From JBDHZK01 sp039811865 (GTDB lineage Bacteria > Actinomycetota > Actinomycetes > Propionibacteriales > Propionibacteriaceae), in contig JBDHZK010000006.1 of assembly GCA_039811865.1 (NCBI GenBank), positions 1-41,507 on the forward strand: DNA of 41,507 bases. The letters are read 5' to 3'. The position numbers and the translations under genes are program-made. The notes under the pieces are model-generated. The model was not told the origin of the DNA and searched no databases. It saw only the letters and a program-made list of their open reading frames with translations. Shown here piece after piece: positions 17,701-27,100 of this stretch (position 1 is its first letter; each line of letters starts with the position of its first letter).

Positions 17701-18121
17701 TTTGGACCCCCGCCGCCTGCGCGGGTTCCTGGTGGGCAGCATCGATGCCGTCCTACGCGAGCCCGCCGGCGAGTCACCGCGCTATCTCGTCGTGGACTAC
17801 AAGACCAATCGCCTCGGCCCGCCCGAAGACCAGCGGCTCGAGCATTACGCCCAACCCGCGTTGGCCGAGGCGATGATGGCCAGCCATTATCCGCTTCAAG
17901 CATTGCTCTACTGCGTGGCGCTACACCGGTTCCTACGTTGGCGACAGCCCGGCTACTCCCCACAGCGGCATCTCGGCGGCGTCCTGTACGCCTTCGTGCG
18001 GGGAATGGCGGGTCCGGGCACACCCACCCTCGACGGCCAACCGCACGGGGTATTCGCCTGGCGGCCCTCGCCGGACCTGGTCTCGCAGGCCTCCGACCTG
18101 CTGGCGGGCAGGCGCCCATGA
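14789..18121 (+). CDS. recB: Exodeoxyribonuclease V beta subunit RecB
   Basis: The product is 1110 residues from a GTG that overlaps the recC stop as GTGA, with GGAGGAG 5 nt upstream; the open frame extends further 5' inside recC, but that is read-through coding shadow. The 3'-5' helicase motifs are complete: Walker A ASAGTGKT (41-48), LVDEFQDTDPIQWD, IYAFRGADVH, TIHRSKGLEFPVV and LRLLYVALTRA. The C-terminal nuclease carries GTLVHAVFEHVD, GSIDAVLR, VVDYKTNRLG and YPLQALLYCVALHRFL, the metal-binding D, DYK and QxxxY elements of the RecB nuclease. RecB with RecC and RecD forms the exonuclease V that resects double-strand breaks. The stop overlaps the recD start by 4 bp. Confidence 0.96.
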   Translation: MNDSVSPALPTGPAEQPEARRTAGEFDPAAELPTGLVVLEASAGTGKTYAIAGLAARYLAEGKVRLSELLLVTFGRSATAELRRRVRDRLDATARLLADPGASADPQDRFAGALSDCSRAERALRLDRVNEALAGFDSATIATTHEFCHRMLGGLGVLADYDSSPVFTDDLSDLVRDAAADVYVRRYANGSIAAPADFTDNPSGALPLAFEAVRLPDAGIVQPATGVAAERAEFALEVRDLVAQRKRERRLFTYDDQLTRLRSALLDPATGDVARERLGKAYRVVLVDEFQDTDPIQWDVLRLAFSKASTLILIGDPKQAIYAFRGADVHCYLAATNQASVRTLTRNHRAGAPLVSALNELMAGTDLGHHILVPRVSAARAGSRLRGLPDGWGAAVRIRQIESGAATYSQARRAVRADLVRAVHELLASGAELRAGAEPRGLLPSDIAVLVSSNKEGARIAQALVGAGTPAVFAGAESVYASVAASAWLSLLRALAEPRRRQVREAMLTPFFGVRLAQLAVADDEQQAAWGEAIISLQRTLKQNSVAALFAEVSARPEFAQAHTRSDADRLLTDLRQIAQLLHAVAESQGLGAAGLRDHLAERMRRTNGEEATRRLETDEQAVQVLTIHRSKGLEFPVVLLPDLATRRDGRIRAETPVRFHDQGRRMVDLGGPHRDRSAHVRAELAESRAEDLRLLYVALTRASEHVTAWWAAAGEDTWGSPLQRLLCHDLAAGGEPAPQYPDMTPLGLGRFAGTGVLIEAATASRGAAPGPPPAPGKPLSARRFTRALDTEWRRTSYTGLTAQAHSLALVEPMGPLTVDEPASPAQDDDPVLEPARGPLSLLAGMPGGTAFGTLVHAVFEHVDPGADDLVEAVQAACQWAVPRLAPGGVDAAELAVGVLAAYRTPLGPLAPGRSLADYPARHRLAELAFELPLGTPDDGARLRDLAQLLDAHLEPDDPLAPYADRLADPGLDPRRLRGFLVGSIDAVLREPAGESPRYLVVDYKTNRLGPPEDQRLEHYAQPALAEAMMASHYPLQALLYCVALHRFLRWRQPGYSPQRHLGGVLYAFVRGMAGPGTPTLDGQPHGVFAWRPSPDLVSQASDLLAGRRP

Positions 18122-19890
18122 CCGCCCCACTTGCGCTGCGGGCCACCGGGTTGCTCCGCGTCTTCCACGAGGCCGGAGTACTCGGCCTGGCGGACGTCCA
18201 CGTGGCCGTCCGGGTCGGCCGCCTATCCGGGGAGGGCGACGAGCGCGTCTTGTTGGCCCTCGCCCTGACGGTCCAGGCGGTGCGGGCGGGCTCGGTCTGC
18301 CTGGAGCCACTGGTCGCCGCTTCGGCCGAGTACGAAGCCGTCGGCGACCATGTGGACGTAGCGGAGTTGCCTTGGCCCGAACCATTGGCTTGGCTGGCCG
18401 CGATCGAGGCCAGCCCACTGGTCACGCTCGGGCCCAGCGGGCCCGGGCTTCGGCCGTTGCGGCTGGTCGGAGAGCGGCTGTACCTGGAGCGGCACTGGGG
18501 CCAAGAAGAGGAGTTGGCCGCGCAACTGCGGTCACGGGCGGCGGCGCCACCGCCAAAGCCCGACGTGGACGTCCTGTCGGACGAGTTGGCCGCCCTGTTC
18601 GGGCCGGCGGCGCACGATGATCGACAGCGAGTCGCCTGCGCCCGTGCCGCACAAGCTTGGGTGACGGTGATCGCCGGCGGCCCGGGGACGGGAAAGACGA
18701 CCACGATCGTCCGGCTGCTCGCGCTCCTCACGCGTCTCGGCGTGCCACCGGAGCGCATCGCCCTGGCCGCTCCCACGGGCAAGGCTGCGGCACGGATGGA
18801 AGCCGCAATCGCAACGGCTCTCGCCGGGCTGCCGGACGCCGACGCCCGCGCGCTGAGTGACATCAAGGCCTCTACGATCCACCGCCTGCTCGGCTGGCGC
18901 CCGGACGCCCACACCCGCTTCTTGCATGAGAAGGACGACCCCCTGCCGCACGACGTGATCGTCGTGGACGAGATGTCGATGGTTTCCCTGCAGTTGATGG
19001 TGCGCCTGCTGGACGCGGTGCGGCCCAACGCCCGGATCGTCCTGGTGGGTGACCCCGACCAGCTTGCCTCCGTGGAGGCCGGCACAGTCATGGCCGACAT
19101 CACCCGGGCACCAGGCGCCCGCGACGTTGTCGTCCTCGACCGCAACTGGCGCTTCGGCGGCTCGATCGACTCCCTCGCGGCCGCGGTCCGCGACGGCGAC
19201 TGGGCCACCGCCTTGGATTTGCTCGGTTCCGGCGACGACGCGGTGGCGCTCTGCTCGCCCGACGAGGTAGCAACGAGGGAGCGGCTGGCTCACCGCCTGG
19301 CCCGCCAAGGCGCCACCTTGATCGACCGAGCTCGGGCAGGTGACGCCGAAGGGGCGCTCCGGGCCCTGGACTCGCACCGGCTCCTGTGCGCCCACCGAAA
19401 CGGCCCGTACGGCGTGGCGAGGTGGAGCCGCCGAGCCGAGTCGATCGTCGCCGCCGCCGTCCCCGGGTACGGCCGTGAGGGTGAGTGGTACATCGGACGT
19501 CCGCTGATCGTGAACCGAAACGCTGCCCACCTCGGTCTCTACAACGGCGACACCGGCGTGGTGATCGAAACCGCGGACGGCCCCCGGGCCGTGTTCGGCT
19601 CCGGCTCTTTCCGGCCCTGGCTATTGGAGGACGTCGCCACCGTGCTCGCGCTGACGATCCATCGCGCCCAAGGCAGCCAGTTCGAGGCGGTCAGCTTGGT
19701 GCTGCCGCCACCGACCTCGCCGCTGCTGACCCGCGAGCTGCTGTACACCGGGATCACCCGGGCCACCAGCCGAGTGGAACTTATCGGGACGCCCGAGTCA
19801 GTCCGCCGCGCGATCGAACGGCCCGCCCGGCGGGCCAGCGGATTGGCGGATCGGCTGTGGGTGCCACCGCCGGCCGACCCGACGCTCTGA
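18118..19890 (+). CDS. recD: Exodeoxyribonuclease V alpha subunit RecD
   Basis: The product is 590 residues from the ATG at 18118, overlapping the recB stop as ATGA. The N-terminal 170 residues form the RecC-contacting part (VLGLADVHVAVRVGRL). The SF1B 5'-3' helicase follows: Walker A AGGPGTGKT (186-194), motif II VVDEMSMVSLQL, LVGDPDQLASVEAG, and the C-terminal TIHRAQGSQFEAV and LLYTGITRA. It matches RecD rather than RecD2, which is longer and not coupled to recB. RecD is the second motor of RecBCD. Coupled overlaps imply balanced synthesis of the three subunits. A strong hairpin follows at once. Confidence 0.96.
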   Translation: MTAPLALRATGLLRVFHEAGVLGLADVHVAVRVGRLSGEGDERVLLALALTVQAVRAGSVCLEPLVAASAEYEAVGDHVDVAELPWPEPLAWLAAIEASPLVTLGPSGPGLRPLRLVGERLYLERHWGQEEELAAQLRSRAAAPPPKPDVDVLSDELAALFGPAAHDDRQRVACARAAQAWVTVIAGGPGTGKTTTIVRLLALLTRLGVPPERIALAAPTGKAAARMEAAIATALAGLPDADARALSDIKASTIHRLLGWRPDAHTRFLHEKDDPLPHDVIVVDEMSMVSLQLMVRLLDAVRPNARIVLVGDPDQLASVEAGTVMADITRAPGARDVVVLDRNWRFGGSIDSLAAAVRDGDWATALDLLGSGDDAVALCSPDEVATRERLAHRLARQGATLIDRARAGDAEGALRALDSHRLLCAHRNGPYGVARWSRRAESIVAAAVPGYGREGEWYIGRPLIVNRNAAHLGLYNGDTGVVIETADGPRAVFGSGSFRPWLLEDVATVLALTIHRAQGSQFEAVSLVLPPPTSPLLTRELLYTGITRATSRVELIGTPESVRRAIERPARRASGLADRLWVPPPADPTL

Positions 19891-19893
19891 AGG

Positions 19894-19938
19894 GGTCGGG
19901 CCGCCGGCATCGGATTCGACATGTCGGCACGCCCGACC
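19894..19938. terminator. Hairpin between convergent recD and nudC
   Basis: GGTCGGGC and GCCCGACC form an 8-bp outer stem; after a small bulge, GCCGGCAT pairs with ATGTCGGC (one G-T wobble), leaving a 10-nt loop. It begins 3 nt after the recD stop. No T-tract follows, so it may act as a bidirectional, U-poor terminator. The rest of the gap to 20040 shows nothing recognisable. Confidence 0.6.
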
Positions 19939-20040
19939 GGGTCAGCGTCGACAAACCGATCCGATCAGGTCGGCAAATGGTGTCGATCGCCACCCCCTCC
20001 ACAACCGACCGCGTCGCGGCGACGATCGGGCGCGGCCCGC

Positions 20041-20898
20041 TCAGCCGGGCAGGTCGCCGGCAAGCCATCGGTTGATGATGCGATGGGCGATTGACGCCGA
20101 CGCCGGCAGGCTGATCTCGCCGGCCCCCACCGCGCGGTGCAGGTCTTCCCGGGAGTACCAGCCCGCGCTTTCGATCTCGACGCCGTCAACGACGATCTCC
20201 ACCGTCTGCGCCTCGACCACGAACCCCAGCATCAGGGAGCGCGGAAACGGCCAGGGCTGGCTGGAGACGTACCTGATCCGGCCCACCTCAAGACCGACTT
20301 CCTCGTCGATCTCGCGGCGCACGGTCTGCTCAAGCGACTCCCCCACCTCAACGAAGCCGGCCAGCAGAGACACCCGCCCGCGGGGCCAGGCGGCCTGATG
20401 GGCGAGCAGAAGCCGATCGTCGGCATCGACCACGGCGACGATCACGGCCGGATCGATGCGTGGGAAGAGTTCCCGTGCGCAGGCCGCGCAGAAGCGCCAA
20501 CCGCCGCCCCCGCGGACCGTCGTCCGTCCACCACAGGCCGGGCAGGCGAGCCCCGCGCGATGCCACGACACCAGAGCCAGTGCGGTGGTCGCCACCTCGG
20601 TCTCGGTCGGATCGAGGCTGTGTCCCACCTGTCGCAGGGACTCGAATCGACCGTCGTCGGAGCCGGAGCGGGTGAACCGGGCCTGGCCGTCCACCATCCC
20701 CACCAGGAAGTGACGCGCGGGGTTGTACTGACCCTTCGTGGCCTTCCACCGCAGGGCCGACTCGGCGGGGTCCCAAGCGACCAAGCCGAGGTCGTCGATC
20801 AGGAGGACCCGCGATTCAGCCTGGCGCCACAGCGTGGCCACCCAACCCGCGTCGCCTCGCTGCGCCTCCGCCCGGTCCAGGCGGCTCGTTTCCGGCAC
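20041..20898 (-). CDS. nudC: NAD(+) diphosphatase NudC (NADH pyrophosphatase)
   Basis: The product is 285 residues from a GTG with GAGGGA upstream. A zinc ribbon (Cys119, 122, 137, 140) sits between an N-terminal domain and the Nudix domain. The Nudix box runs from GFVEVGESLEQTVRREI to DEEVGL (about 181-203), with the REIDEE core intact. The downstream SQPWPFP motif (213-219) defines the NADH-diphosphatase subgroup. It hydrolyses NAD(H) to NMN(H) and AMP; homologues also remove NAD caps from RNA and degrade isoniazid/ethionamide-NAD adducts in mycobacteria. It lies 74 bp downstream of adnB on the same strand, the arrangement seen in the Rv3199c region, and may be co-transcribed. Confidence 0.96.
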   Translation of the reverse strand: MPETSRLDRAEAQRGDAGWVATLWRQAESRVLLIDDLGLVAWDPAESALRWKATKGQYNPARHFLVGMVDGQARFTRSGSDDGRFESLRQVGHSLDPTETEVATTALALVSWHRAGLACPACGGRTTVRGGGGWRFCAACARELFPRIDPAVIVAVVDADDRLLLAHQAAWPRGRVSLLAGFVEVGESLEQTVRREIDEEVGLEVGRIRYVSSQPWPFPRSLMLGFVVEAQTVEIVVDGVEIESAGWYSREDLHRAVGAGEISLPASASIAHRIINRWLAGDLPG

Positions 20899-20972
20899 CT
20901 TGATCCCTCGCCCTGATCCGCCACCGCCAGCTTGGACGTCGGCGCTGTAGAAGTTCTGGTTCGCCCAGCAAC

Positions 20973-23900
20973 TTATCGTCTCGTCAGATCGGTCACGACT
21001 TCGGCCAATCCCGCCCGGTCGGGAAGGCTCGGCAACACCAACTCATCGCTCCGCACGAAATAGAAGCCCGCGGCGACCCGTTCGATGTCGACGCCACGCA
21101 GATCTGCCCACGCCAGCCGGTAGATCGCCAGTTGCAGCGGATCTACGGCCTCCCGCCAGCCGGTCTTCCAGTCCACCACCAGGAAGTCGTGGTCGGCTAC
21201 GCCGGCATAGACGGCGTCGATTCGCCCGCGGATGAGCTGCCCGGCAAGGGGCAGCGTGAAGGCCGCCTCGGTCGCCAGCGGCGCCAAGGACGCGAACCTC
21301 CCCGCCTCGAATGCCGCGCAGAGCCGGGAGAAGTCCTGCTCCGAATCGGGCTGCTCCCCACGGTCGTCGTCGTCATCGTCCACGTCGACGAGTGCGCCCT
21401 GCCCGTATCGACGTTGAATCCACTCGTGAAACCGTGTGCCCATCCAGGCCCGGCGAGAGGGCGGCCTGGGCATCGGCCGAGCGAGTCGAGCCGCGTAGCC
21501 CTCGGGGTCGCGCGCAGCGCCGACCAGCGCCGTGGTGGCGATCCCGACGGGCAGTTCGACGCTTCGTCGTGCTTGCGTGGCTGCGTGGGCCTCGGCCAAC
21601 AGCAGCTCGCTGTGCAGATCCCAGCCGGCCACGGCCTCCGCTTCGTCGAGCAGGAGCCAATCGTCCGGTGCCTCGTCGCCGCAACGCAGCGCTGCCCGGG
21701 CTTCCTCGACCGCGGTGGCGGCCGCACGCCGCCGGCTCAGCGCCTCGGGATCGAGCGGAGCCGGCCAGGCGAACTGCTTAGGCCCGCTACCGGCTGGGTT
21801 GGGTCCCGACACCGCGGGCGCCTGGGCCTTGACGTTGCCTGAAGTCGCGGCCTGGGACCACAGCGAAGTCAAGTACCGAGAAGGGCTGCGAGGGGTCGCC
21901 AAGCCCACCCGCCAGGTGTGACAGCTGCCCACCACGAGCCGCCGCGCCCGCGTCACGGCCACGTAGGCGAGCCGATCCTCAGCGCGCTGATGTGCCATCG
22001 CCAGCTCGTCTCGGTAGTCCTGGAAGCCTGCGTCGCTCACGTCGCGCACCTGGGGGACGGCGGCCGAGTCCCCCCGCAACTCGGCTGGGACGGTCGCGGC
22101 GCTGCGCACCCAGTTGGCGGTGACCCGCTCGCTGGGAAAGACCTTCTCGGCCAGGTTCGGCAGGAAGACCAAGTCCCACTCGAGCCCCTTCGCCTTGTGG
22201 ATGGTCAGCAACTTGACCGAGTTGGCTTCGGAGGGGACGGCCTGCTCCAGCCCCATCCCATGCTCGAGCTCGGCCCTGAGGTAGGCAAGCAGGCCAGCCA
22301 GGGACGCCTCGCCGTCCACCCCGACATAGTCGGCCACGGCGTCGATGAAAGTGGCTAGCTGTCTGCGTCCGTCGGGGGCGACCAGGCCGAGTTCGGCGTC
22401 CAAGCCCAGGGTTGCGACGACCCGGTGGACCAGGTCGAGCACCGGCTCGGCGGCGTGCCGGCGCAAGCTCTCGAACTCGGCCGCGAACTCCGTGAGCCGG
22501 CCCCGGGCCGCCGCGCTGAACGGGTGCGTACCCAGATCTCCCGCCGCCTCGAGCAGGCTGGGCGCGTCGGTCGGATCGACGTCCCCGACCGCGTGCTCCA
22601 GGGCCGCTTCGAGTCCGCCCTCAGGCGCGACTGGGAGCCTGGCCAGCTCCGCCGAGCGTCGCCCGAGCAGGGCCAGGTCCCCCGGGCCGATCGCCCACCG
22701 GGGCCCCGTCAGCAGCCGAAGGGCGTCCTCGTTCGCCGTCACATCGTCGATCAGCCGCAGCGTCGCGACGACATCGGCGACCTCCGGCAGCCCCAACAAC
22801 CCGCCCAACCCCACGATCTCTACGGGCACCTCGCGCGCCCGGAGCGCGGAGAAGACCTCGGCAAGATCGGCGTTGCGTCTGCTCAGGACGGCGATCTCGC
22901 GCCAGGCGGGCACCCGGCCGGACGCCTGGGCCGCGACGATCTCGTCGGCAACGAACGCCACCTCGTCGGGCCAGGCGTCGAAGGACGCCACCCAGACCTC
23001 ACCCGGGGCCGCGTCCCGCGGCGCCCTGAGCAGGGTGTCGGAGAGGTCGTAGGCGAGCAGCGGATCGCTGCGCAGCGGCTCGGCCAAGGCGTTGGCGGCG
23101 TCCAGGATGCCTTGCCCCGAGCGGCGGTTCACGGTCAGCGCGAACCGCGCCGCCGGGCGTCCGTCTTGGCGCGGGAAGTCGGAGGAGAACGCCAAGATGT
23201 TGCTCGCGGCGGCACCGCGCCAGCCGTAGATCGCCTGAAACGGATCACCCACCGCCGTGACCGGATGGCCGAGACCCGACGCCGGCTCGGTGCCCGAGAA
23301 CAGGGAACGCAGCAGCATGGCCTGCGCTGAGGAGGTGTCCTGGTATTCGTCGAGCAGGACGACCGCAAACTGCTCGCGCAGGCGCGCCGAGACCACCGGG
23401 ACGTCCGTGGCCAGCCGGGCGGCGACCTCCATCTGGTCGGCGAACTCCACATACCCGAGTCGTCGCTTGAGGGCCTGGTACTCCCTCACCAGGCCGGCCA
23501 GTTCAAGGCGTTCCTCGGCGGCCACTCGGGCCGCGCGCACCGACGCGTAGACGGCCCTGCGGTTGTTCAGCGGGGCAACCTCGAGCGCCTGAGCGAAGCG
23601 GCGCGCCTGCGCATGCAGCGCCGCACCGGGCACCAGGTGAGCCTGCATCTCGGCGTCCAGTGCCAAGACGCGCTCGGTCACCGAATCCGGTCGCAGCCGC
23701 GACAGGTGCTCGAACGGCCCGGCCGCCGCGGCAACGACCCGGCTCGCCAGCCGGAACCTGGCGGCTCCGGTGAGCATCGCCGGATCACCCTCGACCCCGA
23801 CCCGCAGCCCGTGCTCGCTGACCAGCCGGGCAGCGAAGGCGTCGTAGGTCATGACGACCTGTTGGCCCTCGGTGTCGACGCCTTGCGCCGCCACCACCCC

Positions 23901-24191
23901 GGCGCGCACCAGCGCGGCTCTGATCCGGCCCGACAGCTCGCCGGCCGCCTTGCGGGTGAACGTGAGCCCCAGCACCTGCTCCGGCTTCACCTGGCCCGTG
24001 CCGACCAGCCAGACCACCCGGGCGGCCATCACCGTGGTCTTCCCCGAGCCCGCGCCGGCGACGATCACGCCCGGCTCCATCGGCGCGGTCGCCGCGGCCA
24101 ACTGCTGCTCGGAGAACCCGATGCCCAAGGCGGCACACAGATCTTGCGGCGTGCGCAGCCGCTGCCCCACTGCGAGAACCGAAACAGTCAC
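20973..24191 (-). CDS. adnB: AdnB subunit of the AdnAB helicase-nuclease
   Basis: The product is 1072 residues from a GTG overlapping the adnA stop as GTGA; the open frame extends 57 nt further into adnA, but the coupled GTG is preferred. It has the UvrD-type motor: Walker A AGAGSGKT (45-52), LLDEYQDTSSAQAML, TIHKAKGLEWDLVFLPNL and LAYVAVTRARRL. A RecB-type nuclease follows at the C-terminus: GTRFHEWIQRRYG, IRGRIDAVYAG, VVDWKTGWRE and LQLAIYRLAW. AdnAB resects double-strand ends; AdnB carries the dominant motor in mycobacteria. Motif II is canonical, unlike its AdnA partner. Size (1072 versus about 1100) and position match Rv3201c. Confidence 0.93.
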   Translation of the reverse strand: MTVSVLAVGQRLRTPQDLCAALGIGFSEQQLAAATAPMEPGVIVAGAGSGKTTVMAARVVWLVGTGQVKPEQVLGLTFTRKAAGELSGRIRAALVRAGVVAAQGVDTEGQQVVMTYDAFAARLVSEHGLRVGVEGDPAMLTGAARFRLASRVVAAAAGPFEHLSRLRPDSVTERVLALDAEMQAHLVPGAALHAQARRFAQALEVAPLNNRRAVYASVRAARVAAEERLELAGLVREYQALKRRLGYVEFADQMEVAARLATDVPVVSARLREQFAVVLLDEYQDTSSAQAMLLRSLFSGTEPASGLGHPVTAVGDPFQAIYGWRGAAASNILAFSSDFPRQDGRPAARFALTVNRRSGQGILDAANALAEPLRSDPLLAYDLSDTLLRAPRDAAPGEVWVASFDAWPDEVAFVADEIVAAQASGRVPAWREIAVLSRRNADLAEVFSALRAREVPVEIVGLGGLLGLPEVADVVATLRLIDDVTANEDALRLLTGPRWAIGPGDLALLGRRSAELARLPVAPEGGLEAALEHAVGDVDPTDAPSLLEAAGDLGTHPFSAAARGRLTEFAAEFESLRRHAAEPVLDLVHRVVATLGLDAELGLVAPDGRRQLATFIDAVADYVGVDGEASLAGLLAYLRAELEHGMGLEQAVPSEANSVKLLTIHKAKGLEWDLVFLPNLAEKVFPSERVTANWVRSAATVPAELRGDSAAVPQVRDVSDAGFQDYRDELAMAHQRAEDRLAYVAVTRARRLVVGSCHTWRVGLATPRSPSRYLTSLWSQAATSGNVKAQAPAVSGPNPAGSGPKQFAWPAPLDPEALSRRRAAATAVEEARAALRCGDEAPDDWLLLDEAEAVAGWDLHSELLLAEAHAATQARRSVELPVGIATTALVGAARDPEGYAARLARPMPRPPSRRAWMGTRFHEWIQRRYGQGALVDVDDDDDDRGEQPDSEQDFSRLCAAFEAGRFASLAPLATEAAFTLPLAGQLIRGRIDAVYAGVADHDFLVVDWKTGWREAVDPLQLAIYRLAWADLRGVDIERVAAGFYFVRSDELVLPSLPDRAGLAEVVTDLTRR

Positions 24192-27100
24192 GAGATCACC
24201 TGCCGAGAGGTGGCCGGGCAACTGCCCGCGAACGCGCAACGCGCACACGCAGAGCCGGGGGTGGCCGGGAAGGCACCGCGCCGCAGGACCTCCGCCGCCT
24301 GGGCGATTCGGCGGTGCACCCAGGTCTCGTACCGATCGTCGGCTCCCCTGACCTCGGCCAGCGAGGCCTGGGGCATCACCTTGGGGTAGTCACCGTCCCC
24401 CTGGCGCAGGAACACCAACTCCGCACCCGAACAGCGCCGCTCACCCGGCACCTGAGGTTCGAAGGCGCCCTGCTCCACGGCCAACTGGTAGACCCCCAAC
24501 TGATCGACCGCGGCCACCTCGTTCTTGGTGGGCGCGGTCCGGCCGGTCTTGAAGTCGACCACGCGGAGCCGGCCGTCGGACTCGCGCTCGAGCCGATCTA
24601 CGCTGCCCACCAGGGTCACCGGTTCGCCGTCCACGTCCACGACGACCTCGAAGCCGACCTCGACCCCGACGAGCTCGCGTGGGTTCGCGCTCGCCCAAGC
24701 CGCATAGCGCGCCAGCGCCTGCTCGGCCTCGACCCGCTCCGCGGCCGACACCCACGCCGCCTCGAACGGGATCTGATCCCACACTCGCCCGAGGTTCGTC
24801 CCCAGCTCATCGAGTTCCAAACCTTCGGTTTGGGCGTGTTCGGCCAGCGTGTGGATTATCGACCCGAGGGTCAGCGCGTTCGACCGCCCCGACTCGCCGC
24901 GCACCTGCCTGGAGCAGAACCACTTGCGCGGGCAGTCCAGCAGTGCCTGCACGTGACTGCCGGAGAGGCGCAGCGGCCGGCGCCCGGCCTCGGTTGGCGT
25001 ATCCGTCACCTCGAGCAAGCCCCACCAGTTGGCGGGGTCGGCCGCCGGCACCAAGGGACGTCCCCCACGATCGCGCGCCTCTGCCAAGACGGCCAGCCGC
25101 TTTGCCGCCGCCGCCGCCAGCCCCGGGCTGGCCTGCGGGTCGACGCTGGTGCGGCGCAGTTCGGCCACCAATCCGGTGAGATTGAGCGGACGGCCGGGCC
25201 GACCGGACACGGAGCGTACCGGGATCCGTAACTCGTGGATGAACCGGGAGGGCTGGTCGGCCTCACCGTCGGTGCCGGCTACGGCCGTCACCACCAACCT
25301 GCGCGTGGCGCGCGTGATCGCGACGTAGAAGAGCCGCCGTTCCTCGGCAAGGATCTCTCCCGCCGAATCGGGCCGCGGGTCGCGTCCGGTCGCCTCGGCC
25401 AGCTCCTCGACCGCCAACAACGTTCCGCGGCGACGCACGTCTGGCCAGACCCCCTCCTGCACCCCTGCCACCACGACGAGCTCCCACTCGCGACCCTTGG
25501 CGCGGTGGGCCGTCAACACCCTGACCGCCTGCCCGCGCACGCTGCCTTCGCGCTGCGTGTCGGCCGGGATCCGCTGCGCTGCCACCTCGCCCAAGAAGGC
25601 GGCCAGGCCGCGGCTGCCGACCACCTCCTCGGAGTGCTCGGCAAGCTCGAACAGCGCGCAGACAGCGTCCAGATCGCGGTCGGCCCGACGACCGCTCTCA
25701 CCTCGAGCGGCCGCCTGGGCGGCGAGCCGCTCCGGCCAGCTCGTGCCAGACCACAAGGCCCAAAGCGCTTCCTGGGCGTTGGCGCCCCTTGCCAGGTTCT
25801 CCTCCACCTGGATCAGCAAGCTCGCCAGGGCCCGCGCCTGGTCGGCGCCGGCGAGATCGGGGTAGTCGGCCAAGACCTCCGGAGCCGCCAGAGCGCGGGC
25901 GATCAACTCACCGGACGACCGTGGCAGGTCCACCCCGCCCGACTCCGCGCGCTCGGCGGCCCGCAGACCGCGCCCCAGGGCGCGCAGAGTGACGCTGTCC
26001 AGCCCGCCCAACGGCGACGTCAGTAGCCGGTACGCCTCATCGGCGTTGGGTCGGCGACCCCGCGAAATCACATCCAGCGCCAAAAGCAACGGCCTCACGG
26101 CGAGTTCCGCGGCAAGCGGGATCTCGTCCCCCGCCACCTCGACCGGGACGCCCGCCGCCACCAACGCGCGCCGCATCGGCGGGATCCCCCGGCGTCCCGA
26201 ACGAACGAGGACGCACATCCGCGACCAGGGCACGCCCTCGACGACATGAGCCACGCGCAACAGGTCCGCGATGTGCTCGGCCTGGGCGCCCTCGCCTTCG
26301 AAGGTGAATGCCTCCACCCGGGCGCCGCGCGGCGCCCCGTCCGCCGAGCGGAGCGCGCGAACGTGCTGAGCGGGCAGCCCTGCGCTGGGCAGTCGGTCGG
26401 CCACCCGCCTGGTGACGGCCTCGAGCTCCACACACTGACGATGCGATCGGCCGAGCACCAGGGTCCGGGCCGGACCGCCGGGCCCTGCGAAGTCGTCGCC
26501 GAACTCCGCCAAGGATCGGGGCTGGGCTCCCCGAAAGCCGAACACGGCCTGGTCGGGGTCACCGGCGGCCACCAATGCTCCGCCGGGGCCTGACAGTTGA
26601 CGAAGCAGGCCGATCTGGGCGCCGTCGAGCTCTGGATACTCATCTACGTAGATGACCCCAAGCTCTGCCCGCAGGGTCTGCGCAACCTGCTCGTGGGTCA
26701 CCAGCAACCTGGCCCGATGGACCAGTTCGCCGTAGTCAAGGGCCTGTTCGAAGTCGAGCCCGTCCAAGTAGGCCTCGCCGAACTCCCCCGCGCTCACCCA
26801 CTCGGGACGCTCCTGGACCTGTCCTGCAGCCGCCACGTCGGCTGGGTCCAACCCGAGTTGCCGCGTCCGCGCGAGCAGGTCGCGCAACTGCGCGGCGAAT
26901 CCCTGGGTCGGGTGGGCGCCGGCCAACTGCTCGGGCCAGCGGCGGGGGCCGTGCTCGGCGAGCACCTCGCGAACTCGGAACTCCTGCTCGGGAGCGGTCA
27001 GCAACCGCACCGACGCACCGAATGGCTCCAGATCGCCGAAGCGCCGGACGATGGCCAGGCACAGCCCATGCAGCGTCAGGGCCAGTACAGAGTCGACCGT

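Noticed and set aside
17190..19208. 672-codon minus-strand frame across recB and recD
   Set aside because: It crosses the recB/recD boundary antisense to intact motifs; Ser/Arg-rich shadow composition.
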